Source of the DNA: Gaiellasilicea sp963811885
GTDB lineage: Bacteria; Actinomycetota; Thermoleophilia; Gaiellales; Gaiellaceae
Direction of reading: 5' to 3'
DNA: 64,000 nt
Assembly (NCBI GenBank): GCA_963811885.1
Contig: CAWETB010000015.1
Coordinates: 558,001 to 622,000 of the forward strand
Each line of letters begins with the position of its first letter. Positions within the stretch are counted from its first letter, which is position 1. The translations under genes and the position numbers were made by a program. Below, in pieces: positions 57,377-64,000 of the stretch. The notes under the pieces were generated by a model. That model did no database searches. It was not told where the DNA came from and was given only the letters and a program-made list of their open reading frames with translations.

Positions 57377-58404
57377 CCCGCACCTCCTCGACCCAGCGCT
57401 CGAGGATCGGCCAGGCGTCGTGCGGGTCCCGGACCCGCCTCCGGGTGGAACTGGACCGAGCGCGCCTTCAGCTCGGGGAAGTCGAAGCCCTCGACGGTGC
57501 CGTCGTAGAGCGAGACGTGCGTCGCCTCGGCGCTCTCGGACGGTGCGACCGCGAAGCCGTGGTTCTGGCTCGTGACGAGGACGCGGCCGCTCCTTCGCTC
57601 GAGCACGGGGTGGTTGGCGCCGCGGTGGCCGAAGGGGAGCTTGTAGGTCTCGTGGCCGGTCGCGAGGCCGAGCAGCTGGTGGCCGAGGCAGATCCCGAGC
57701 ACGGGCACGCGGCCGAGCAGCTCCCGCACCACCTGCACCTCGTAGGCGAGCGGCTCAGGGTCGCCGGGGCCGTTCGAGAGGAGGACGGCGTCGTAGGCGA
57801 GCAACTCCTCGGCATCGACCGTGTGCGGGAAGACGGTGACGTGCGCGCCGGCGCCGGCGAGGCGGCGCAGGATCGAGCGCTTGCAGCCGTAGTCGAGCAC
57901 GGCGACCCGCAGCGTGCCCGCGTCGCAGTAGACGTACGGCTCGGGCGTCGAGACCTGGGCGACGAGCGCTGCGCCTTCCATGGTCGGTCTCGCGCGGACG
58001 GCGTCGAGCGCGTCCGCCTCGTCCAATTCACCCGCGGCCGCGACCGCGCGCATGGCGCCGCCGTCGCGCAGGCGAAGCACGAGCGAGCGGGTGTCGATCC
58101 CGGTCAGCGCGACGATCCCATGCTCCTGCAGCCAGGACGTCCACTCCGGCCCGCGCGCCTCCCGCATCAGCACCGCCTTCGCGTGCGCTCCGGTCGACTC
58201 GGCGCGGCCGGCGGCGACGCCGTAGTTGCCCACCATCGGCGCCGTGAAGCAGATGAGCTGCTCGGCGAAGCTCGGGTCGGTGACGGTCTCCTGGTAGCCG
58301 GTCATCGCGGTCGTGAAGACGGCCTCACCGAAGGCCGCGCCCGCCGCTCCTACGGACTCGCCGCGGAAGATCGTCCCGTCCTCGAGCGCGAGAAAGGCGC
58401 TCAT
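57366..58404 (-). CDS. carA: Carbamoyl phosphate synthase small subunit (one frame change)
   Basis: About 346 codons. TTAMTGYQETVTDPSF, GIDTRSLVLRLRD, LSNGPGDPE, catalytic GICLGHQLLGLA and FHPEA. Glutamine amidotransferase that feeds ammonia to CarB. The frame changes near 57430 in a GGGACCC run; the other frame reads PHDAWPILERWVEEV to a TAG at 57366. ATG overlaps the pyrC stop. Confidence 0.95.
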
Positions 58405-59660
58405 CCGTGGACCACCCGGCCGTCGGCGACCGTCTTCAGCACGGCGCCGCGCAGCTTCCGGCCGAGCAGCCAGGAGTTGGCGGAGCGGGAGCGGAAGCCG
58501 CTCTCGGTCACCGTCCACTCCTGCTCGAGGTCGAGCAGGACGAGGTTGGCGCGGGCGCCGACCTCGACCTTCGGCTCCGGCAGGCCGAGCGCACGTGCAG
58601 GCCCGCCGGACATGCGCTCGAGCAGCGTCTCCAGCGGGACGAGCCCGGTCTGGACGAGGTGGGTGTAGAGCGCAGCGAACGACGTCTCGAGCCCGGTGAC
58701 GCCGAACGGCGCCTCCTCGAACGGCGTCTCCTTCTCCTCGCGCGAGTGCGGCGCGTGGTCGGTGGCGACACAGGCGATCGTGCCGTCCCGGAGCGCGTCG
58801 ATCAGCGCTCGCCGATCGTCGTCGGCTCGCAGCGGCGGGTTCATCTTCACGTTCGGGTCGAGCGAGCGGACCGCCTCGTCGGTGAGGACGAGGTGATGCG
58901 GCGTCACCTCCGCGGTGGCCTTCACTCCGCGCTCGTGTGCGTGACGCAGCGCCTCCACCGACTCCTTCGCCGAGAGGTGCATCAGGTGCAGCGGGCGCGA
59001 CTCGTAGCCCGCCAGCGAGAGGTCGCGCTCGACCATGGCGCTCTCGGCGAGCGCCGGGTACGGGGCGAAGCCGAGCTCGGCGCAGACCGCGCCTTCGTGC
59101 ACCTGGCCGTCGCGGGAGAGCGTCGGCTCCTCGCAGTGGAGCGCGAGCGTGCGGCCGGTGACCGAGCCGTACTGGAGCGCGCGGCGCATCAGCCCGGCCG
59201 ACGTGACCGGCCGCCCGTCGTCGGTGAACGCCGCCGCGCCGGCGTCGGCGAGCTCTCCCATCTCGGTCAGCTCCTCCCCGCCGAGCCGCTTCGAGATCGC
59301 CGCCATGAAGCCGGTCGGGACGAGCGCCTCCCGCCTCGCCGTCTCGACCAGCGAGCCGAGCACGGCCGCCGAGTCGACGACCGGATCGGTGTTCGGCATC
59401 GCCAGGATCGCGCAGTAGCCGCCGGCCGCCGCCGCAGCCGTCCCGGAGGCGATCGTCTCCTCGTCCTCGCGGCCCGGTGAGCGCAGGTGGACGTGCGGGT
59501 CGACGAACGCCGGTGCGAGCACGTGCGGAGTGGCTGCTGCGGGCGCGATCGAGGAGATGACGCCGTCGGTCACGGTGACGGCGACGCAGTCGCCGCCGGC
59601 GAGCCGCCCTTCGAGCACGAGGCTGTCCGAGCGGCCGTTGCGGCAGAAGAGGGTGCTCAT
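58401..59660 (-). CDS. pyrC: Dihydroorotase
   Basis: 419 residues. Zinc site DPHVHLRSPGRED near residue 55, AMPNTDPVVDS, HLMHLSAKESVE, EVTPHHLVLTDE and CVATDHAPHSREEK. Class I enzyme. ATGA overlap with pyrB. Confidence 0.96.
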   Translation of the reverse strand: MSTLFCRNGRSDSLVLEGRLAGGDCVAVTVTDGVISSIAPAAATPHVLAPAFVDPHVHLRSPGREDEETIASGTAAAAAGGYCAILAMPNTDPVVDSAAVLGSLVETARREALVPTGFMAAISKRLGGEELTEMGELADAGAAAFTDDGRPVTSAGLMRRALQYGSVTGRTLALHCEEPTLSRDGQVHEGAVCAELGFAPYPALAESAMVERDLSLAGYESRPLHLMHLSAKESVEALRHAHERGVKATAEVTPHHLVLTDEAVRSLDPNVKMNPPLRADDDRRALIDALRDGTIACVATDHAPHSREEKETPFEEAPFGVTGLETSFAALYTHLVQTGLVPLETLLERMSGGPARALGLPEPKVEVGARANLVLLDLEQEWTVTESGFRSRSANSWLLGRKLRGAVLKTVADGRVVHG

Positions 59661-60571
59661 GCGACCGCCGCCCGCTCGCGCACGGGGCTGTCCGTGGCCA
59701 GGAGGTCGTGGAGGACCGCCATCCGCACCGCGAGACCCGCGCGTACCTGCTCGAGGATCAGCGAGTCGGGCGAGTCGGCGACGCGGCCGTCGATCTCGAC
59801 GCCGCGGTTGATCGGCCCGGGGTGCATCACCTTCTGCCCGGGCCGGACGCGCTCCGGCGTCACGCCCCAGCGCGCCGCGTACTCGCGCAGGCTCGGGACG
59901 AACGCCGACTCCATCCGCTCGCGCTGCATCCGGAGGACGTAGACGACGTCGGCGTCCGCGATCGCGCCGATCTCGGTCGAGGTCTCGCAGCCCATCGCCT
60001 CGATCCCGCGCGGGAGCAGCGTCGGCGGGCCGACGAGCGTCGTGTGCGCGCCGACGAGCCCGAGCGCCTGGATCAGCGAGCGCGCGACCCGGCTGTGCAG
60101 GACGTCGCCGACGATCGCGACGTGGAGCCCCTCGAGCTCTCCGAGGGCGGCGCGGATCGTGAAGAGATCGAGCAGCGCCTGGGTCGGGTGCTGGTGCTTG
60201 CCGTCGCCGGCGTTCACGACCGCGGCGCCCGAGTAGCGCGCGACCAGCTGCGGCGCGCCGATCTGCGGGTGCCGGACGACGATCGCGTGGGGGTCGTACT
60301 GCGCGAGCGTCAGCACGGTGTCCTTGAGCGACTCGCCCTTGTCGACGGACGAGCCCGCGGCTTTCAGCGACATCACGTCGGCCGAGAGCCGCTTCGCCGC
60401 CAGCTCGAAGCTGGACGACGTGCGGGTCGAGGACTCGAAGAAGAGACTGAGCACCAGCTTCCCCCGCAGCGTCGGCAGCTTCTCGTCCACCCCCTGGAGC
60501 GCCCCCGCGGTCTCGAGGATCCGCTCGACGTCGTCGCGGGTCAGGTCACCGATCGAAAGCAGGTGCCTCAT
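59657..60571 (-). CDS. pyrB: Aspartate carbamoyltransferase catalytic chain
   Basis: 304 residues. Carbamoyl phosphate loop FFESSTRTSSSFE near residue 50, VRHPQIGAP, DGKHQHPTQALLD and VMHPGPINRGVEI. No PyrI regulatory gene is present. ATGA overlap with pyrR. Confidence 0.97.
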   Translation of the reverse strand: MRHLLSIGDLTRDDVERILETAGALQGVDEKLPTLRGKLVLSLFFESSTRTSSSFELAAKRLSADVMSLKAAGSSVDKGESLKDTVLTLAQYDPHAIVVRHPQIGAPQLVARYSGAAVVNAGDGKHQHPTQALLDLFTIRAALGELEGLHVAIVGDVLHSRVARSLIQALGLVGAHTTLVGPPTLLPRGIEAMGCETSTEIGAIADADVVYVLRMQRERMESAFVPSLREYAARWGVTPERVRPGQKVMHPGPINRGVEIDGRVADSPDSLILEQVRAGLAVRMAVLHDLLATDSPVRERAAVA

Positions 60572-61140
60572 GACTTCTCCTCCGGTGCGCCGACGAGGAG
60601 GATCCGGTCGGCGCCGTCGGTCTCGGCGAGCTCGACCTGGATCCGCTCGCTGCGCGCGGTCGGCAGGTTCTTGCCGACGTAGTCGGGCCGGATCGGCAGC
60701 TCGCGATGGCCCCGGTCGACGATGACGGCGAGCTGCACGCGCGCGGGCCGCCCGCGCTCGAACAGCGTCTCGATCGCCGCCCGGATCGTCCGGCCGGTGT
60801 AGAGGACGTCGTCGACCAGGATCACGGTCATCCCACCCAGCTCGAAGTCGAGCGTCGTCGCGTGGACGACCGGCTGCTCGCGCCCGGCGACGGCATCGTC
60901 GCGATGGAAGGTGATGTCGACGGCGCCGAGCTCGATCTCCTCCCCGCTCCGCTCCTCGATCAGCGCGGCGAGCCGCTCGGCGATCGGGACGCCGCGGGTG
61001 TGGATGCCGACCAGCGCGAGCCGGCCGAGGTCGTCGTTGCGCTCGATGATCTCGTGCGCGATGCGCGAGAGCGTGCGCTCGAGGCCTTCGGCGTCCAGCA
61101 GAGTCTTGACCGCTGTGCGGTCGGGGGAGTGCGTGCTCAT
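60568..61140 (-). CDS. pyrR: Pyrimidine operon regulator PyrR/uracil phosphoribosyltransferase
   Basis: 190 residues. PRPP loop VILVDDVLYTGRTIRAA, early RIAHEIIERN and the basic RNA-binding face. It binds pyr mRNA when UMP or UTP is high. First gene of pyrR-B-C-carA-carB-K-D. A matching RNA loop lies 13 bases upstream of its ATG. Confidence 0.95.
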   Translation of the reverse strand: MSTHSPDRTAVKTLLDAEGLERTLSRIAHEIIERNDDLGRLALVGIHTRGVPIAERLAALIEERSGEEIELGAVDITFHRDDAVAGREQPVVHATTLDFELGGMTVILVDDVLYTGRTIRAAIETLFERGRPARVQLAVIVDRGHRELPIRPDYVGKNLPTARSERIQVELAETDGADRILLVGAPEEKS

Positions 61141-61152
61141 TCCACTTCCTTT

Positions 61153-61170
61153 CCGGCCTCTCTGGACCGG
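61153..61170 (-). promoter_or_regulatory. PyrR-binding RNA loop before pyrR
   Basis: On the minus strand CCGG-TCCAGAGAGG-CCGG. The 14 bases GGTCCAGAGAGGCC match ARUCCNGNGAGGYU at 12 positions, and the two others form a compensating G:C for A:U. It abuts the Shine-Dalgarno GGAAAGGAAG, so binding could block translation. Confidence 0.7.
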
Positions 61171-61188
61171 GTTAAAGGGTCGGACGCG

Positions 61189-61194
61189 ATCCTA
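61189..61194 (-). promoter_or_regulatory. Candidate -10 (TAGGAT) of the pyr operon
   Basis: GCGCTAGGAT gives a start near 61182 and a leader of about 42 bases, enough for the PyrR loop and ribosome site but not for a terminator. No -35 is obvious. Confidence 0.4.
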
Positions 61195-61220
61195 GCGCGC
61201 CCGGCGGACGAAGCGAAGGA

Positions 61221-61433
61221 TCAGGCCTCCGGCGTGGTCTCCTCGTCGGCGGGCGTGAGCTCGATCACGTCCTGCGCCGACTCGACCGCTTCCTCGGGAA
61301 CGAGGATCTTGAGCGAGTCCGAGTCGTCGTCCGGGGCGATCTCCGACTCGATGCCCGCGTCGTCGAGCAGTGCCTGGATCTCCTCTGCCTCGGTGGCATC
61401 GCCCGCCAGGGCGACCTGCACCATCTCGGTCAT
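61221..61433 (-). CDS. DUF2007-like small protein
   Basis: 70 residues. VQVALAGDATEAEEIQALLD, DAGIESEI and LKILVPEEAVESAQDVI resemble the DUF2007 (GlnB-like fold) signal-transducing family. Acidic. ATG overlaps the rnz stop (ATGA) and also has TACCCT seven bases before it. Confidence 0.75.
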   Translation of the reverse strand: MTEMVQVALAGDATEAEEIQALLDDAGIESEIAPDDDSDSLKILVPEEAVESAQDVIELTPADEETTPEA

Positions 61434-62408
61434 GGGCCGGAGGGTACTTCAGCCCGCGGCAAGCGTGCGCCGCGCTTCACGAGCTCGGGGCTGCCCCGCT
61501 CGGGGAACGGCACGTCGATCAGGTCGAAGTCGCGCGGGACGACGGTGTCCGCGAAGACGGTGCGGGCCTCACGCTCGACGTCGCCGCCGCTGTAGCGGCT
61601 GGAGCTGTGCGTCAGCGCCAGCAGACGGACGTTCGCGTCCTTGGCCACTCGCGCCGCCTCGAGCGCCGTCGAATGCTCGGTCTCGGCCGCCCGCTCGGCC
61701 TCGTCCTCGCAGAACGTCGCCTCGTGGACGAGCACGTCGGCGCCGTATGCCGCCTCGACGACGAGGTCCGACGGAGCCGTGTCGCCGGTGAGCACGACCT
61801 TCCGGCCGGGCCGCGCCTCGCCCAGCACCTCGTCGGGGGTGACGACGCGTCCGTCCGCCAGCGTCACGGGCTCACCCTGCTGCAGCGCGCCGCGCTCCCG
61901 GCCGGGCGGAACCCCGAGCGCGTCGGCGGCCTCGACGTCGAAGCGGCCCGGGACGCACCTCCTCGACGAGGGCGTAGCCGATCGCGTCTCGCCCATGCCG
62001 TGCCGGGAACGTGCGCAGGTCGTAGCCGTCGCGTGGCAGCACCGCGTCGGGCGCCAGCTCGACGACGGCGACCTCGAACGTGAGCCGGCCGAAGATCCGG
62101 CGCAGCGACTGGTAGAGCTCGTCGAGGCCGCGCGGCCCGTACAGCGTCAGCGGTAGCTCACGGCCGCGCAGCCCGAACGTCTTCAGCATTCCGGGCAGGC
62201 CGAGGAAATGGTCGGCGTGGAAGTGGGTCAGGAAGATCTCCTGCAGGTCGATGAGGCCGAGATCGGAGCGCAGCAGCTGTCGCTGCGTCCCCTCGCCGCA
62301 GTCGATCAGCAGCCGCTCCCCACCCCGGCGCACGAGCGTGGCCGAAGGACCGCGCCGCGCGGTCGGCATCGAGCCGGCGGTGCCAAGGAAGACGACGTCG
62401 AGATCCAC
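61430..62408 (-). CDS. rnz: Ribonuclease Z (one frame change)
   Basis: About 326 codons. LGTAGSMPTARRGPSA, LIDCGEGTQRQLL, zinc motif THFHADHFLGLPG, VVLTGDTAPSD, EATFCEDE and LTHSSSRY. It matures tRNA 3' ends. The frame changes near 61955, after GYALVEE. GTG start with TAGACT six bases upstream. Confidence 0.93.
61441..61446 (-). promoter_or_regulatory. -10 box TACCCT seven bases before the DUF2007-like gene
   Basis: TACCCT-N7-ATG inside the end of rnz. Possible internal leaderless start. Confidence 0.35.
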
Positions 62409-62414
62409 GCCGCC

Positions 62415-62420
62415 AGTCTA
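62415..62420 (-). promoter_or_regulatory. -10 box TAGACT six bases before rnz
   Basis: TAGACT-N6-GTG in the 24-base gap between the LysM gene and rnz. Leaderless start is likely; no -35. Confidence 0.45.
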
Positions 62421-62432
62421 GGAGCGCGCCGA

Positions 62433-62669
62433 CTACGGGAGTAGGAGCACCTGGCCGGGGACGATCGTCGCCCCGCTCAGGCCGTTTCGCTCCTTGATCT
62501 CCCAGACGCCCTGGCGCGGGTCGTTGTACCCGCTCGCTGCGATCGACCAGAGCGTGTCGTACGGCTGCACGACGTAGTGCCGCTCCGGCCCTGACGCGTC
62601 GGAGGATCGGGCGAACGCGGCCCAGAGGAAGATGCCGAGCGCCGCGAGAATGAGAAAGCGTCCGAACAT
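62433..62669 (-). CDS. LysM membrane protein, candidate SOS cell-division inhibitor (YneA/ChiZ-like)
   Basis: 78 residues from ATG 62669. One membrane helix (residues 4-19, FLILAALGIFLWAAFA), a short linker, then a LysM domain (HYVVQPYDTLWSIAAS, WEIKERNGL, IVPGQVLLLP). This is the layout of YneA of Bacillus and ChiZ of mycobacteria, which are LexA-controlled and delay division after DNA damage. Two LexA boxes on its promoter support that role. GTG 62693 is an alternative start. Confidence 0.8.
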   Translation of the reverse strand: MFGRFLILAALGIFLWAAFARSSDASGPERHYVVQPYDTLWSIAASGYNDPRQGVWEIKERNGLSGATIVPGQVLLLP

Positions 62670-62676
62670 GTGTTCG
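62663..62676. promoter_or_regulatory. LexA (SOS) box 1, over the start codon
   Basis: CGAACATGTGTTCG, a perfect match to CGAAC-N4-GTTCG. It covers the predicted transcription start and the ATG of the LysM gene. Confidence 0.8.
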
Positions 62677-62678
62677 CC

Positions 62679-62707
62679 ATGATGCACGAACACCTGTTCG
62701 CTGTCAA
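62679..62707 (-). promoter_or_regulatory. SOS promoter of the LysM gene
   Basis: TTGACA (62702-62707), 17-base spacer, CATCAT (62679-62684). The spacer holds LexA box 2 and the start site holds box 1, so repressor would block polymerase completely. The start site would be about three bases before ATG 62669. Confidence 0.7.
62687..62700. promoter_or_regulatory. LexA (SOS) box 2, in the -35/-10 spacer
   Basis: CGAACAGGTGTTCG on the minus strand, fitting CGAACRNRYGTTYG. Centre-to-centre distance to box 1 is 24 bases. Confidence 0.8.
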
Positions 62708-62880
62708 GTCGAGTCGCGGCGGGCTGCTCGGCGGGCTCTCAGGATCGCGACGAGCACGACGAGCGTGAGCGCAAGGGCGACGACGGACAGGCCGATGGAG
62801 ACGCCGTCGTGGGGCACGAGCCACGCGGCGAGCAGCAACGGCACGATCACGAGCGCAGCCTTGCGGTGATCTGTGAGCAC
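62704..62880 (-). CDS. 58-residue two-helix membrane protein
   Basis: GTG 62880 to TGA 62704. Two hydrophobic helices (residues 9-22 and 27-46, separated by PHDG) with a basic RARRAARRDS tail. TAGAGT lies six bases before the GTG. No family recognised. Its stop lies in the -35 of the SOS promoter. Confidence 0.6.
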   Translation of the reverse strand: MLTDHRKAALVIVPLLLAAWLVPHDGVSIGLSVVALALTLVVLVAILRARRAARRDST

Positions 62881-62886
62881 GCTTCG

Positions 62887-62892
62887 ACTCTA
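62887..62892 (-). promoter_or_regulatory. -10 box TAGAGT six bases before the 58-residue gene
   Basis: TAGAGT-N6-GTG, overlapping the DUF1611 stop codon. Leaderless start is implied. Confidence 0.35.
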
Positions 62893-63918
62893 GAGCGATG
62901 CAAGGACAGCGTCGAGGAGCCGGTCGGCGCCGAAGCGCACCGGATCGTCGGCAGTGACGCCGGTCTCCGCCTCCGCTCTCGCCATCGCGGCGCGCGCAGC
63001 GTCCTCGGAGAGGTCGCGCGTGTTCAGCGCGATCGCCGCCACGCGGGCCTTGCGAGCCGGAAGCGAGATCCACTCGTGCAGCTCGACGAGCTCGGGCAGC
63101 GGCAGCAGCGGGTGGCCCGGATAGCCCTCCACCTCGGTCGTGCCCGCCTGGTGGCAGAGGACGAAGGCGTGCGGCGCCGAGCCGTGGATGAGGCCGAGCG
63201 TCACCCCCGAGTAGGCGGGATGGGTGACCGCGCCCTGGCCCTCGACGAAGAGCAGCTCACCGCCGCGCTCGTGCCCCTCGACGACGAGCCGCTCGGCCGC
63301 GCCGGCGATGAAATCCGAGACGACGGCGTCGACGGCGATCCCCCAGCCGGCGATCGCGATCCCCGTCTGCCCGGTCGGGACGAAGCGAGACGCGAGCCCG
63401 CGCGCTCTCGCGGCGCGGTCGAGCTCGAGCGAGACCGTCATCTTCCCGATCGCGCAGTCGGAGCCGACGGTGAGGACGTTCCTCGTCGGCTGCTCGAGGT
63501 TGGCGCCCGTGGGCACGTTCAGGTCCGCGGGCGGGCGGCGCAGGTCGCGGAGCTCGACGCCGTGGCGCGCTGCCAGCGGGCTCAGCTCCTCGTCGTCGCG
63601 CAGGAACTCGTGCAGGCCGTTCTCGACGTTGAGGCCGCTCGAGACGGCCGTCCGCAACAGCTCGCGCCACGCGGGCGGGAAGCGCCCGCCTGCCGTGGCG
63701 ACGCCGACGAGCGCCGTCGTCGGCTCGTAGCCGAGCGCCTCCTCGATCGAGCCGACGATCGGGACGCCGTCCTGGGTCTCCCCCGCCCTGGTCGAGTCGA
63801 GGATCGCGACGACCGGTCGCTCGCCGTAGGCGAGGACGCCGCGCGCGGTCTTGCCGTAGTGCGGGTCGCCCGAGAACCCCTCCGCGAGGATGAGCAGCCG
63901 CTCAGGCGCGCTCGACAC
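62890..63918 (-). CDS. DUF1611 family protein (DgcN-like N-acyltransferase)
   Basis: 342 residues. An N-terminal Rossmann-like domain, then a P-loop domain with VGSDCAIGKMTVSLEL, FVPTGQTGIAIAGWG, VEGQGAVTHPAYSGVTLGL and VLCHQAGTTEVEGYP. DUF1611 includes DgcN, which acetylates D-glutamate using a partner DgcA epimerase-like protein. The upstream gene end is exactly of that partner family. GTG 63918 overlaps it by 17 bases. Confidence 0.85.
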   Translation of the reverse strand: MSSAPERLLILAEGFSGDPHYGKTARGVLAYGERPVVAILDSTRAGETQDGVPIVGSIEEALGYEPTTALVGVATAGGRFPPAWRELLRTAVSSGLNVENGLHEFLRDDEELSPLAARHGVELRDLRRPPADLNVPTGANLEQPTRNVLTVGSDCAIGKMTVSLELDRAARARGLASRFVPTGQTGIAIAGWGIAVDAVVSDFIAGAAERLVVEGHERGGELLFVEGQGAVTHPAYSGVTLGLIHGSAPHAFVLCHQAGTTEVEGYPGHPLLPLPELVELHEWISLPARKARVAAIALNTRDLSEDAARAAMARAEAETGVTADDPVRFGADRLLDAVLASL

Positions 63919-64000
63919 CGAGCCCCGGTCGCTCGGACGGCACCTGCACGCCGTCGGTGAAGGCGACGCCCGGCCAGGGGTCGTCGGCGATCAGGAGGTT
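63902..64000 (-). CDS. Dipeptide epimerase/DgcA-like enolase-superfamily protein, 3' end
   Basis: Only the last 32 codons are in the window. LLIADDPWPGVAFTDGVQVP and RPGLGV match the C-terminus of L-Ala-D/L-Glu epimerases and DgcA. The rest lies beyond the right edge. Coupled to the DUF1611 gene by a 17-base overlap. Confidence 0.75.
   Translation of the reverse strand, partial: NLLIADDPWPGVAFTDGVQVPSERPGLGVERA

Overview
This is a GC-rich chromosomal window from an actinomycete-like bacterium. A mycobacterial-type integration host factor (mihF) lies next to gmk, rpoZ and coaBC. The window also holds a pyrR-led pyrimidine operon, a rimP-nusA-ylxR-infB operon, a recA-recX locus beside a RodZ-like gene, and BMP-type nucleoside transport. 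Together these suggest a deep-branching Actinomycetota lineage such as Thermoleophilia; this is inferred from gene content and order, not from a search. Almost all genes are housekeeping genes, most on the minus strand, packed with ATGA/GTGA stop-start overlaps.

Layout, with minus-strand operons read right to left. 0.2-4.3 kb: rodZ-like, cinA, thpR, recA, recX. 4.3-11 kb: nucleoside ABC importer (two BMP binding proteins, double ATPase, two permeases, a small membrane protein). 11-13.2 kb: ftsK. 13.3-16.6 kb: a membrane-side oxidoreductase module (GMC dehydrogenase and its subunit 3), divergent from a cupredoxin coupled to a 43-residue acidic protein. 16.7-23.5 kb: nucleoside hydrolase, ribokinase, an unknown gene, RNase J, dapA, dapB, M16 peptidase. 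23.6-25.5 kb (+): orphan Hcp and a methyltransferase. 25.5-28.4 kb: pnp and rpsO. 28.5-29.8 kb (+): gamma-glutamyltransferase. 30-32.5 kb: ABC-2 exporter. 32.5-41.5 kb: rimP-nusA-ylxR-infB and ylxP-rbfA-nrnA-truB-ribF, split by a plus-strand diguanylate cyclase. 41.6-45 kb: EamA transporter, P-loop kinase and dtd, divergent from a PilB/GspE ATPase. 45-50.4 kb: MoxR, DUF58, transglutaminase, nucleotidyltransferase and TPR genes. 50.4-61.1 kb: coaBC, rpoZ, gmk, mihF and the pyr operon. 61.2-64 kb: a DUF2007-like protein, RNase Z, an SOS-controlled LysM protein, a 58-residue membrane protein, a DUF1611 (DgcN-like) protein and the 3' end of a dipeptide epimerase gene.

Several regulatory elements can be read directly. 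Two perfect LexA boxes lie on the promoter of a YneA/ChiZ-like LysM protein. A PyrR-binding loop sits just before pyrR. A long hairpin and an alternative Shine-Dalgarno-blocking hairpin lie between rpsO and pnp. An intrinsic terminator lies inside the leader of rimP-nusA. A TAnnnT -10 box sits 6-9 bases before the start codon of at least a dozen genes, implying widespread leaderless transcription.

About twenty genes, including indispensable ones (rpsO, infB, nusA, dapA, carA, ftsK), are split by single-base frame changes, often at homopolymers. These look like consensus errors rather than pseudogenes. I give each as one gene spanning the frame change and say where it lies.
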